From Vibrio gelatinilyticus (GTDB taxonomy: Bacteria > Pseudomonadota > Gammaproteobacteria > Enterobacterales > Vibrionaceae): a stretch of 64,000 nt of DNA. The first letter of the stretch is position 1. Each line of letters starts with the position of its first letter. Location: contig NZ_JAJNNZ010000009.1 of the NCBI RefSeq assembly GCF_022836845.1, forward strand, positions 1 to 64,000, given 5' to 3'. Shown piece after piece: positions 33,460-41,702 of this stretch. A model generated the notes under the pieces. It saw nothing but the letters and a program-made list of their open reading frames with translations, did no database searches and had not been told where the DNA came from. A program made the position numbers and the translations under genes.

Positions 33460-34518
33460 ATGAAAAAGTACATAATTGCACTCATAACTTCAGCTGCGAC
33501 GTTTCCTAGTCAATCAGCAATCGAATTAAGTGAAAACTTTTCAATTAGTGGATTTGGCTCGACTTCATGGACCAAATCAGACAACTCAACGCCACTATTG
33601 GTCAATCGTAATATCGCTGATGAAAACTGCTTAGATTGTGATACCACTTTAGGGGTTCAGTTCGACTACTATCTTGATGTGTTCAAAGCGTCGCTGCAAG
33701 TCGTGAAAAGGCCACAGGATCATTGGAGCGAGCCACAAATTGAATGGGCGTACGCTGGTTATGCATTCGACGTTATTAATACCGAAGTGCGCGCAGGTCG
33801 TCTGCGTTTACCTGTCTTTTTGGCTTCAGAATATTACTATGTCGGTCATGCGTACACCACAGCAAGGCCACCTGAGGAAGTCTATAACAGCATTTTAGGC
33901 GTAACGGCTTACAACGGGATTAGCGCTATTTGGAATTACGATATTGCCGATGAGATTCAGCTTTCAGTTACCCCTTTTGCTGGTTTTAACGACACCAATG
34001 AAGTTGAGTTTGACTCTTATTTGAGCCTAGAGTTTGAAACCAAATCCATGTGGGGGGCGAACATTCAGCTGTCGGGAGAGTATTATCGCTGGAACTTAAG
34101 TTACCTCGATTCTAAATTTGATATGACAACAATTTTCCAAGGCTTTAGGTTGCCATCCGTTGAAGAGTCGACGCGTTTGTACTCTCTGGGTGCAGAATAC
34201 GATATTGCAGGTTTTAAATTGACCGCGGAGGGGCAGACGAACGATTTGAGCTCTGCTTGGTATGGAAGTCTGGCCTATCGCATTGACGAAATTACGCCGT
34301 ATGCAGTTTATGGGCAGCAATTTAATGGCGATCGTGATAAAACGGGGGCGAGTTATACGCTGGGTGTTCGTTATGATTTATTCTACAACGTCTCTCTTAA
34401 CGGTGAGTGGCAAAACTTCGATGCCTATGGCGGTGAGCGAGGGGCATTTGTGAGTATTCCTAATCCTAGTAATACCGACGCCAATTTGTATACCGTGCTG
34501 ATAAACTTCGTCTTTTAG
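33460..34518 (+). CDS. Outer-membrane porin-like beta-barrel protein
   Basis: 352 residues from the ATG at 33460 with AGGGGA in the end of the preceding gene. A signal peptide (MKKYIIALITSAATFPSQSA) is followed by amphipathic beta strands and a C-terminal strand ending in Phe (NLYTVLINFVF), the outer-membrane insertion signal. Two cysteines in ENCLDCDTT are unusual for a porin and could form a disulphide. The pattern is that of small general or anion-type porins. The coupling to a PstS-like protein suggests a joint role in uptake of an anion or ligand, but nothing in the sequence names it. Confidence 0.75.
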   Translation: MKKYIIALITSAATFPSQSAIELSENFSISGFGSTSWTKSDNSTPLLVNRNIADENCLDCDTTLGVQFDYYLDVFKASLQVVKRPQDHWSEPQIEWAYAGYAFDVINTEVRAGRLRLPVFLASEYYYVGHAYTTARPPEEVYNSILGVTAYNGISAIWNYDIADEIQLSVTPFAGFNDTNEVEFDSYLSLEFETKSMWGANIQLSGEYYRWNLSYLDSKFDMTTIFQGFRLPSVEESTRLYSLGAEYDIAGFKLTAEGQTNDLSSAWYGSLAYRIDEITPYAVYGQQFNGDRDKTGASYTLGVRYDLFYNVSLNGEWQNFDAYGGERGAFVSIPNPSNTDANLYTVLINFVF

Positions 34519-34568
34519 CGAGAGTGCGAAAAGCCAATGATCATCTGTAACTGGCTTAAGTTAATAAT

Positions 34569-34600
34569 AAAAGCCCCGCAATGACATCGCGGGGCTTTGT
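34569..34600. terminator. Terminator between the porin and the convergent ABC exporter
   Basis: AAAGCCCCGC and GCGGGGCTTT form a perfect 10-bp stem with a short loop. Runs of A on one side and T on the other allow it to work in both directions. Confidence 0.85.
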
Positions 34601-34639
34601 GTATCGGTATGTCGAACAATACGATATTAAACGCTTATG

Positions 34640-36487
34640 TTAAGCCGCAGGTGCTTTATCCTCAGTCCCAATAAATCCACCAGTCTGATGGGCCCAAAGC
34701 TGAGCATAGATTCCTTTTTTAGCGATCAGTTGCTGGTGGGTACCTTCTTCGATAATTTGTCCTTTGTCTAAGACAATCAATCTGTCCATTTGAGCAATAG
34801 TTGATAGGCGGTGAGCAATTGCAATGACCGTTTTTCCTTGCATCAATTCGTTAAGACTTTCTTGAATGGCTGCCTCGACTTCAGAATCAAGCGCCGACGT
34901 TGCTTCGTCAAGAATTAAAATCGGAGCATTTTTCAATAGAACACGCGATATGGCGATACGTTGTCTCTGACCACCTGACAGCTTCACTCCGCGCTCACCC
35001 ACCTGCGCGTCGTAGCCTGTATTACCAAATGGGTCTGTTAGGGTGTCGATGAACTCATGCGCGTGAGCTTGCTTTGTCGCGGCGTACAGCTGTGCTTCAG
35101 ACGCGTCTGGTCGTCCATAAAGAATATTGTCTTTGATTGAACGGTGAAGTAATGAAGTATCTTGTGTGACCATGCCAATACTGCTTCGCAGTGAATCTTG
35201 AGTTACTTTAGATATCGGTTGTCCATCGATACGAATAGTTCCGCCTTCCACATCGTGAAAGCGCAGCAATAAATTGACCAAAGTAGATTTACCAGCCCCT
35301 GAGCGGCCAACCAATCCGACTTTTTCACCGGGCTGAATGTTGAGGTCAAGATTGTCGATCACTCCTTTGTTTTCGCCATAATGAAAACTCACATTATCGA
35401 ACTCAATCCCCCCAGCGGGCACCTGCAGAGGCTGAGCGTTGTCTTCATCTTTGATGGAGATGGGCTTGGATAGTGTCTTAATTCCGTCGACCACTGTACC
35501 AATGTTCTCAAATAGAGAGCCGACTTCCCACATGATCCACATCGACATCCCGTTTATTCTAAGCGCAAGGCTGATTGCGATGGCAATGGCGCCAACGGTA
35601 ATTGCACTTTCCATCCAAAGATAGATAGAAATACCTGCGATCGAGAAAAGCAAAGTGTAGTTGGCTAACTGCACACAAACGTCAAAGCCAGTTACGTAAC
35701 GCATTTGACGATAAACGGTATCCAAAAATCCATCCATTCCTTCTTCGGCATATTCTGTTTCGCGTTTGCTGTGTGAAAACAGTTTTACCGTAGAAATGTT
35801 GGTGTAACTGTCAACGATTCGCCCGGTCATTAATGAGCGAGCATCGGCTTGCTCTGACGCCACGCCTTTCAGTTTAGGAACGAAATAGAGTTGTATTCCG
35901 ACATAAGCCAACAGCCAAAATAGCATTGGCAGCATTAGGCGCCAGTCGGCTTGAGCTAATATGACCAGCATCGAGGTGAAGTAGACAGAGACGTAAATAA
36001 AAACATCAGCGGTTTTCATTACAGTTTCACGCACAGCCAATGCAGTTTGCATCACTTTGGTCGCAACTCGCCCTGCAAAATCGTCTTGGTAAAAAGATAA
36101 GCTTTGCTTGAGTAAGTATCGATGCGCCTGCCAGCGAATCGACATTGGATAGTTGCCCAAGAGAGTCTGATGAGTGATCAGGGAATAGACCAAAATAAGT
36201 ATGGGCATGACCACCAAAATGACTAAACCTACAAGTAGCAGGGTTGCACCATTATCAGCCATAAAGGTTGTCGGATCGCTGGCGGAAAGCCAATCGACCA
36301 GCTTGCCCATAAAGGCAAACAGCGAAACTTCAATGATGGCCACAGTTGTACTTAACAATGCCATTATAATCAGTGGCTTTTCAAAGCCTCGAGTATAATG
36401 ACGGCAAAATGCGAGGATACCGGTTGGTGGTTGTTCGGGTTCCTGCTTCGGAAATGCTTGTGTGAATCCTTCAAAGCGCTTAAACAT
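34640..36487 (-). CDS. ABC exporter, fused membrane and ATPase domains (MsbA/MdlB type)
   Basis: 615 residues. Six membrane helices (~40-330), then an ATPase domain with Walker A GLVGRSGAGKSTLVN, Q-loop VTQDTSLLHRSIKDNI, signature VKLSGGQRQRIAISR, Walker B ILILDEATSALDSE and H-loop AIAHRLSTI. All catalytic residues are present. This is a half-transporter that should act as a homodimer, exporting lipids, peptides or drugs; the substrate cannot be read from sequence. Monocistronic, with no adjacent partner half-transporter. Confidence 0.9.
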   Translation of the reverse strand: MFKRFEGFTQAFPKQEPEQPPTGILAFCRHYTRGFEKPLIIMALLSTTVAIIEVSLFAFMGKLVDWLSASDPTTFMADNGATLLLVGLVILVVMPILILVYSLITHQTLLGNYPMSIRWQAHRYLLKQSLSFYQDDFAGRVATKVMQTALAVRETVMKTADVFIYVSVYFTSMLVILAQADWRLMLPMLFWLLAYVGIQLYFVPKLKGVASEQADARSLMTGRIVDSYTNISTVKLFSHSKRETEYAEEGMDGFLDTVYRQMRYVTGFDVCVQLANYTLLFSIAGISIYLWMESAITVGAIAIAISLALRINGMSMWIMWEVGSLFENIGTVVDGIKTLSKPISIKDEDNAQPLQVPAGGIEFDNVSFHYGENKGVIDNLDLNIQPGEKVGLVGRSGAGKSTLVNLLLRFHDVEGGTIRIDGQPISKVTQDSLRSSIGMVTQDTSLLHRSIKDNILYGRPDASEAQLYAATKQAHAHEFIDTLTDPFGNTGYDAQVGERGVKLSGGQRQRIAISRVLLKNAPILILDEATSALDSEVEAAIQESLNELMQGKTVIAIAHRLSTIAQMDRLIVLDKGQIIEEGTHQQLIAKKGIYAQLWAHQTGGFIGTEDKAPAA

Positions 36488-36843
36488 AGTTCACCTAGAC
36501 GTGTAACGAGTGAATCAAAAAATACAGTCGTTGGAGTGCTGTAACTTATTGATGGTATTGAGTCTATCTGACTTTCTATAAGATATGAGGTGTGTTCTAA
36601 CCAAAATACAAGACAGACTTGTTGAGTGTATATGTTTCAATTTGTGACCTCAAGTTCAGCTCGGTCGCTATTAAACATAATGAACGGGTTTACTCGGGCG
36701 CAGGTTTTTTTGCTGTCAAAAACATTAATGCCAATAATTATTACGGCTACGATGGCTTGTGCAAAGGGATTTCAGTAAACTAACATTTAACACATTATTT
36801 ACAATTGCAGGATTGGTCATTTCTTGAATGTTAGGAATTAATA
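36488..36843. other. Divergent gap between the ABC exporter and the CtlX-type gene
   Basis: 356 bases without a gene, presumably holding both promoters. AGGA lies before the ATG at 36844. I see no clear operator, repeat or hairpin. Confidence 0.4.
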
Positions 36844-37830
36844 ATGCTATTAGGAACAAACCTGCTTGAGACACCCGACTTGGAATTATTTGGTGTCCAA
36901 AATGCAAATTGTGTTGTCATGGTACCGCCAAAAGAATTTGGTTTTAACGCAGAAACTGCAGTAGACAATGAGTTTCAGAGCCAGCTTGATTTAGCACCTG
37001 AGGTGATAACACAGCAAGCCATGCGTGAGTTTGACGCTATGGTCGCACAATTACGTAAAGCGGGTGTTCAGGTGATAACATTTGATTACCCGTTGGGTGA
37101 TAGGTCAACACCTGACGCTGTTTTTCCCAATAATTGGTTTAGCACGACCAGAGATGGAACTTTCTATACGTTTCCTATGGCGTGTCAAAACCGACAGAAA
37201 GAGGTGAAGCCGCAATCACTGATAGCTGAGTTGGAAAAATCAGGAAGGCACGTTTTACGCAGTGATAGCCTAGTGGATTTTGTTGATCAAGACATTTTCT
37301 TAGAGAGCACAGGCGTTATGGTGATGGACCACTGCAACGAAACTATTTATGCAGCGTTATCCCAGCGCTGCGAACGCTCTGCGCTAGAAGAGTTTGCCTC
37401 TCGGATCGGATATTCTCGAGTGATCTCCTTTCAAACAAGCTTGCCGTCAGGTCAACCGGTATATCACACCAATGTGATGATGGCTGTAGGGGACAACTTT
37501 GCGGTGATTTGCTCAGAAGTCATTCCAGAATATGAACGCCGATTTGTCATCAAGTCGCTAGCGAAAGACAAGCAAGTTATCGATATCACTCTTGAACAAA
37601 TGAATCAATTTTGCGGCAATATACTACAATTGGAAACGATCAATGGCAGTTCGGTGATCGCTATGTCTCAATCGGCATTTGAGGCGTTTTCTCCATCTCA
37701 AATCGCGCAGCTGAGTAGTCATGGAAAACTACTACCATTTGACGTCAGCACGATAGAATCAATCGGCGGTGGAAGCGTGCGCTGTATGCTTGGGGAGGTC
37801 TTTTTACCATCACGTAAACGCTCTTTGTAA
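36844..37830 (+). CDS. ctlX: Arginine-deiminase-related hydrolase (CtlX-type)
   Basis: 328 residues of the amidinotransferase/arginine deiminase fold. Family signs: NCVVMVPPKEFGFNAETAVDNEF at the N-terminus, TPDAVFPNNWFSTTRDGTFYTFPM (substrate-binding Asp/Asn loop), VYHTNVMMAVGDNFAVIC with the catalytic His, and GGGSVRCMLGEVFLP with the nucleophilic Cys near residue 316. Relatives named CtlX hydrolyse citrulline to ornithine in citrulline use. Substrate is assigned by family only. Monocistronic, with no arginine genes beside it. Confidence 0.82.
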   Translation: MLLGTNLLETPDLELFGVQNANCVVMVPPKEFGFNAETAVDNEFQSQLDLAPEVITQQAMREFDAMVAQLRKAGVQVITFDYPLGDRSTPDAVFPNNWFSTTRDGTFYTFPMACQNRQKEVKPQSLIAELEKSGRHVLRSDSLVDFVDQDIFLESTGVMVMDHCNETIYAALSQRCERSALEEFASRIGYSRVISFQTSLPSGQPVYHTNVMMAVGDNFAVICSEVIPEYERRFVIKSLAKDKQVIDITLEQMNQFCGNILQLETINGSSVIAMSQSAFEAFSPSQIAQLSSHGKLLPFDVSTIESIGGGSVRCMLGEVFLPSRKRSL

Positions 37831-38041
37831 ATACACTGACCATAGCTTGTCGAACACTTGGAGTCAGGAGCGTAGGCCTGACTTCACTGTGCCGAATTGC
37901 TCGCTGGCTATGAAAATGGTAGATAGCGTGCAAAGTAGAAAATCCACAATCTAAAGCATCATAACTTTGTGTTTTCAGACACATTTCTTTGCGTGAATTG
38001 TTTCTATACTGATGAGTAATTTAATCGAAGAGGGAACGTAA

Positions 38042-38293
38042 ATGCTTAATGAAAACCACGCTTTTGTCATAGATTTTCCAGAGCTTAAATTGGATATTGT
38101 TCAGCTTAATCATGACGATCCCATTTTTAAAGCTAAGCTTCAAAAGTACCATGAGTTGGATTACGATATTCGTCAGTTAGAGGTGTCGGGAAGTCCAATT
38201 GATGATAGCAATATGCACGATCTTAAGCTGCAACGTATGGAGCTCAAAGATGAGCTATATCAGCAGTTAACAGAGCATCATCAACAAGGTTAA
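38042..38293 (+). CDS. YdcH-like small protein (DUF465)
   Basis: 83 residues, helical and charged. The pattern DDPIFKAKLQKYHELDYDIRQLE and DLKLQRMELKDELYQQL matches the DUF465/YdcH family, short antiparallel coiled coils of unknown role. The ATG follows GAGGGAACGTAA, a good ribosome site. It is followed after 76 bases by the zinc-ribbon mini-gene. Confidence 0.82.
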   Translation: MLNENHAFVIDFPELKLDIVQLNHDDPIFKAKLQKYHELDYDIRQLEVSGSPIDDSNMHDLKLQRMELKDELYQQLTEHHQQG

Positions 38294-38369
38294 TCTCTCA
38301 AGCAATGTCTTCTGAGTAAAGCAAGCAACGAGCAAGTCTTGGGGCCTCTTTATCATTACCGCCAGAGCG

Positions 38370-38498
38370 ATGTGTAAGCTGTGTCATCAGGAGTTCTCGG
38401 TATTGCATTGCCAGTCGTTGTGCCCAATTTGTGGTAGTCAGGAGTGGGGCTTGCTTTGTGGACGTGAATTCAATATCAAAGAAATTATTGGCTGTTAG
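38370..38498 (+). CDS. 42-residue HypA-like zinc ribbon (mini-gene)
   Basis: An ATG at 38370 opens 42 codons ending in TAG at 38498: MCKLCHQEFS, a short spacer, LCPICGSQEWGLLCGREFNIKEI and GC. The two CxxC pairs followed by GREF-IKEI closely resemble the C-terminal zinc domain of the nickel chaperone HypA (CxxC...CPxCGS...GREL-IKSI), without the N-terminal nickel-binding MHE domain. The frame is open upstream to a stop at 38313, giving at most 18 more residues and no better start. The ribosome site is weak (AGAG). It could be a remnant or a working small metal-binding protein. Its last 4 bases overlap the convergent regulator gene. Confidence 0.55.
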   Translation: MCKLCHQEFSVLHCQSLCPICGSQEWGLLCGREFNIKEIIGC

Positions 38499-40420
38499 TC
38501 TTTGTTGGTATAACGATAACCAACGCCCCTCACTGATTGAATGACCGCCGACTTGTCATTGAGCTTTTTTCTCAGTGAGCGAATAATGGTATCGACAACA
38601 TTGCTAGCGCCCTCGTACTCGATCCCCCACACATTTTTTAATAGGTCTTTTCGCGCCACCGCTGTTTCAGGATTACGGATCAGCAATTCAAGCGTTCCCA
38701 ACTCGAGCGGAGTAAGATCGATTTTTTGCTCTTTCAAAATCAGCTGCCTCGCTTGTTTGTCAAACCAATTAGGCAGGGCAGCCATCTGGTTTTCCTGGTT
38801 GATTTCGTGCAGCAGCCTTTTGGAGATCCACCCATCTACCGAGTGCTCACCCATATCAAGCATCGCAGTGTAATAAGTACGATCGGCAATGTTGACATCG
38901 AGATCCAGTACTTGAAAACCAAGCTCAGTGGCCACCGAAGCGTAAGGCTGAAGGTCATTGAGTGCGAGGTATACGGTTCGTAACTCTGGTCGCATTTCAA
39001 GATAGGTTCGCTTGATATCAAGCCAACAAGCCGCCTGGACACCACTTAATGATTCGCCTTCGCTTTGTGATAGCCAACGACGGATAAAAATGCTTTTTGT
39101 AGCCTGTTGAGTATCTGCTGTCGAAAGAGACAAGTGCCGGTACCAGGCTGCGGTGAGTGGATCTTGCTGCAGTAGAGATGGGCTGACCTCGTCAGGGTTT
39201 ATCAAACAATAGAAACCGACCAGACTATCATTGCTGTCTCTTACGCAGTGAAAGGCGTTGAGGTGCCTGTTCCACCAGTCTGAATAATAGGCTAGGCAAT
39301 CTGTAGGCTCATGTTTTTTTATGATGTCCATGACCGCGGTTTTATCACTTTCTTGTGCCGGTTCGACACTGTAGCTTCTGCTGTCGTTCGGAGGGAAAAA
39401 GGCGCTGCGAATAACCACGTTATCGACCATGTAAAGCATATCCGCTGTATATCGCCATAGTTGGCTTGTTGAGGCTTGATGGAGCTCTTGCAGTAGAGTC
39501 TGACAAGCTCGATTTCGGTAGTCGCAATACGTAGTTGGTGAGCGCATCTTAAGGTTAGAAGAGAGCACATTCTTTAGCACATCGTGTAGGTTTAATCCAT
39601 CTACCCGGCTATCTATAAAGCTGATGTTACTGAGTTTTTCGTAGAGTTTAGTGCTAGTAGTGTGGTCAATGTCTAGCATCGAGGACAGCAGTGACTCATT
39701 AATTCTTCTGACGATCGAAGTTGCTTCGAGCGCCCGACGAAGTTCTGGATCTTTTATGTCCTGAGCAAAATAACTCACCAGCGTTTGTATCACCTCGTTA
39801 GGAGGTATTTCACTGAGACGTCTGTTGGGCTCTTCCAACATGGCTGAGCTGGCTAGCTTCAACGCCAGTGGGTGGCCGCTCGCAAATTGATTGATCCCCA
39901 TCGATAAGATCTTTGAGTGCCCTTGTTGTTGTAGGTAGTCGACGGCTTGCGCGAGTGGCAAACTATTAATTTTCAGACAACGAAATTGTCGATTTAATGG
40001 TGGGTTGAGTACCCATTGGTTATCTGGGTGTAATCGTCCAGACAGGATCAGCTTCAAGTCCTTATTCATATTCGGCAGAAAGTCGCGCCTTAGCCATGAT
40101 TCGATCAAGATGCACGACTCGAACTGATCGAGGATCAGTACCGTGTTGGGCGGTAGACAGCGGCGCACTGAATCAAGGTCATTATCACAAGCCAATTGAT
40201 AGTGTAATTGTTCGATAAAGCCTTTTGGTGTGGGCTCTACCGCTTGGCAGTCGACCTTGACGCAGTGACTTGGGTATTGTTCGACAAATTGTGCAAGGAG
40301 AGTGCTTTTTCCGATGCCCGCAATTCCGTATAGACCTATGATATCGGGCCCGTCATCATTAAAGATTTTCTGCAGAATGGTCAACTCTGTAGCTCGAATA
40401 CTGTCAACATCCACTGCCAA
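38495..40420 (-). CDS. Three-domain regulator: P-loop ATPase, GNAT-like domain, OmpR-type DNA-binding domain
   Basis: 641 residues. Residues ~1-300 form a STAND/AAA-like ATPase with Walker A GLYGIAGIGKST (29-40), Walker B TVLILDQFE (93-101) and LILSGR as sensor. Residues ~340-530 look like a GNAT acetyltransferase fold (FHCVRDSNDSLVGFYCL, SGVQAACWLDIKRTYLEMRPELRTVYLAL, ATELGFQVL), with no clear acetyl-CoA loop. Residues ~550-641 are a winged helix of the OmpR/PhoB type (LTPLELGTLELLIRNPETAVARKDLLKNVWG...SNVVDTIIRSLRKKL...IQSVRGVGYRY). It probably senses a ligand through the middle or ATPase part and regulates the divergent operon at 40577, whose promoter has three 11-bp repeats. I know no named protein of this architecture. 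Confidence 0.82.
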   Translation of the reverse strand: MAVDVDSIRATELTILQKIFNDDGPDIIGLYGIAGIGKSTLLAQFVEQYPSHCVKVDCQAVEPTPKGFIEQLHYQLACDNDLDSVRRCLPPNTVLILDQFESCILIESWLRRDFLPNMNKDLKLILSGRLHPDNQWVLNPPLNRQFRCLKINSLPLAQAVDYLQQQGHSKILSMGINQFASGHPLALKLASSAMLEEPNRRLSEIPPNEVIQTLVSYFAQDIKDPELRRALEATSIVRRINESLLSSMLDIDHTTSTKLYEKLSNISFIDSRVDGLNLHDVLKNVLSSNLKMRSPTTYCDYRNRACQTLLQELHQASTSQLWRYTADMLYMVDNVVIRSAFFPPNDSRSYSVEPAQESDKTAVMDIIKKHEPTDCLAYYSDWWNRHLNAFHCVRDSNDSLVGFYCLINPDEVSPSLLQQDPLTAAWYRHLSLSTADTQQATKSIFIRRWLSQSEGESLSGVQAACWLDIKRTYLEMRPELRTVYLALNDLQPYASVATELGFQVLDLDVNIADRTYYTAMLDMGEHSVDGWISKRLLHEINQENQMAALPNWFDKQARQLILKEQKIDLTPLELGTLELLIRNPETAVARKDLLKNVWGIEYEGASNVVDTIIRSLRKKLNDKSAVIQSVRGVGYRYTNKD

Positions 40421-40485
40421 AACACTCGCTCCATTACTTGAACGTTGTTAATGATAATAGTAAAGATAAGCGCAACAAGTGCACG

Positions 40486-40518
40486 TTCTCATCAAATTCT
40501 CATCAAATTCTCATCAAT
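40486..40518 (+). promoter_or_regulatory. Three 11-bp direct repeats TTCTCATCAAA: probable operator
   Basis: Copies at 40486-40496, 40497-40507 and 40508-40518 (last base T). They are head-to-tail with no spacer. OmpR/PhoB-type winged helices bind such tandem 11-bp repeats, and the gene on the left encodes one. The repeats lie 59-91 bases before the ATG of the periplasmic protein gene. Confidence 0.7.
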
Positions 40519-40576
40519 ATTGCTTGTCTCTCTGACTATGGTTGTAGGTACGGAAGTGAAGTAGGTAGGAGATAAT

Positions 40577-41101
40577 ATGAGAGGTTTACAAATATTACCC
40601 GTTGCAGCGTGTCTGAGTTTGATGACATATACCGTTGGGGCACAGTCATTAAAAGTGGAACGTGCTGAAAGTGCTGCGCACTCTGGACTTAGTGCAAAAG
40701 CGACAATTCTCGATACTGATGGCAATGTACTAAGACAAGGGAATGCTGACTGGCATTGTACCCCAGGAGTGCCTGTCATCCCGGGTGATGAACACCCAAT
40801 GTGTAACGATGCGGTATGGTCTAAGCTGTTACAGGCAGCAGCAAATGGCGAGCCCTTTGAAACGGACCGAATAGGCATTTCTTACATGATGCAAGGTGAT
40901 GCGATGGTCAGTAACTCTAACCCTGCTGCGACCGATCCCAATAACGGTGACGTCTGGGTTAAAGAAGGCCCGCATATAATGATCGTTGTTCCGCACGAAC
41001 TGTTAAAGGGGGTCAGTGAAGACCCTTACAATGGTGGTCCGTATGTGATGTGGAAAGATACGCCTTATGCGCACATCATGGTGCCTGTTGCCAACAAATA
41101 A
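40577..41101 (+). CDS. Conserved periplasmic protein of unknown function
   Basis: 174 residues from an ATG preceded by TAGGAGATA. The signal peptide (MRGLQILPVAACLSLMTYTVGAQ) should be cleaved. The mature part is hydrophilic and contains DWHCTPGVPVIPGDEHPMCNDAVW, with two Cys that may pair, then DRIGISYMMQGDAMVSNSNPAATDP, and GPHIMIVVPHELLKGVSEDPYNGGPYVMWKDTPYAHIMVPV. I recall similar uncharacterised proteins in other proteobacteria but no named domain. The conserved His, Cys, Met and Trp suggest metal or ligand binding; this is inference. It forms an operon with the truncated haemoglobin (24 bases). Confidence 0.75.
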   Translation: MRGLQILPVAACLSLMTYTVGAQSLKVERAESAAHSGLSAKATILDTDGNVLRQGNADWHCTPGVPVIPGDEHPMCNDAVWSKLLQAAANGEPFETDRIGISYMMQGDAMVSNSNPAATDPNNGDVWVKEGPHIMIVVPHELLKGVSEDPYNGGPYVMWKDTPYAHIMVPVANK

Positions 41102-41125
41102 GCTGTATTAACGAGGACAAATTTT

Positions 41126-41485
41126 ATGAGTGCTTCATTATATGAAAGGCTAGGTGGCTCTGAGGCCATTACTCAGATTTCCGGTGACATTGTTGATTTT
41201 CATATGGATAACCAGAGCATAGCGAATCGTTTTGCCAATTCTGATACCAGAAAATTAAAGAAAGCGGTGTCTGAATTTTTTATTACTGGTACCGGTGGGC
41301 CAAACCTGTACACAGGTAAAGACATGCGTTCGGTACACCGGGGGATGAATATCTCTGCCATTGAGTTTGTAGCGGTTCTTGATGACGCTTTGCAAGCGTT
41401 ACAGAAAAATGGCGTAGGACAAAGAGAGCAAGAAGAGGTGCTGTTTATTTTGTACAGCATGCGCTCTGAGATCATTCTAGTTTAG
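41126..41485 (+). CDS. Group 1 truncated haemoglobin
   Basis: 119 residues, the length of group I (N) truncated haemoglobins. The start SLYERLGGSEAITQISGDIVDFHMDN is typical; the proximal haem ligand is His in DMRSVHRGMNIS (~residue 72), preceded by the glycine motif GTGGPNLYTGKD. The usual B10 tyrosine position (FY) reads FH, an unusual distal pocket. Such proteins bind O2 or NO. It sits in an operon with the periplasmic protein and under the putative control of the 38495-40420 regulator. Confidence 0.88.
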   Translation: MSASLYERLGGSEAITQISGDIVDFHMDNQSIANRFANSDTRKLKKAVSEFFITGTGGPNLYTGKDMRSVHRGMNISAIEFVAVLDDALQALQKNGVGQREQEEVLFILYSMRSEIILV

Positions 41486-41492
41486 CGAAAAT

Positions 41493-41537
41493 CAAAAAAT
41501 AAAGGTGAGCTCATAGTGACCACTCCCTTTATTTTTT
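41493..41537 (+). terminator. Terminator after the truncated haemoglobin gene
   Basis: AAAAAATAAAGG and CCTTTATTTTTT (with short asymmetry) form a long A/T-rich stem ending in six T. It closes the two-gene unit. Confidence 0.6.
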
Positions 41538-41702
41538 AAGCTCATTTAATGTGCACAATACTGGTCAAGCAGATTTGCTAGGTGGCGAAAAGCAACATAT
41601 GGCTGTTCGAGAGGTTTTGGTTGACTATAGAACGGGTTGGCTATTAATGAGGCGGTGTTGGGTGTGTTACCAACCCATCACCGCCGCATGGTGGATATCG
41701 TT

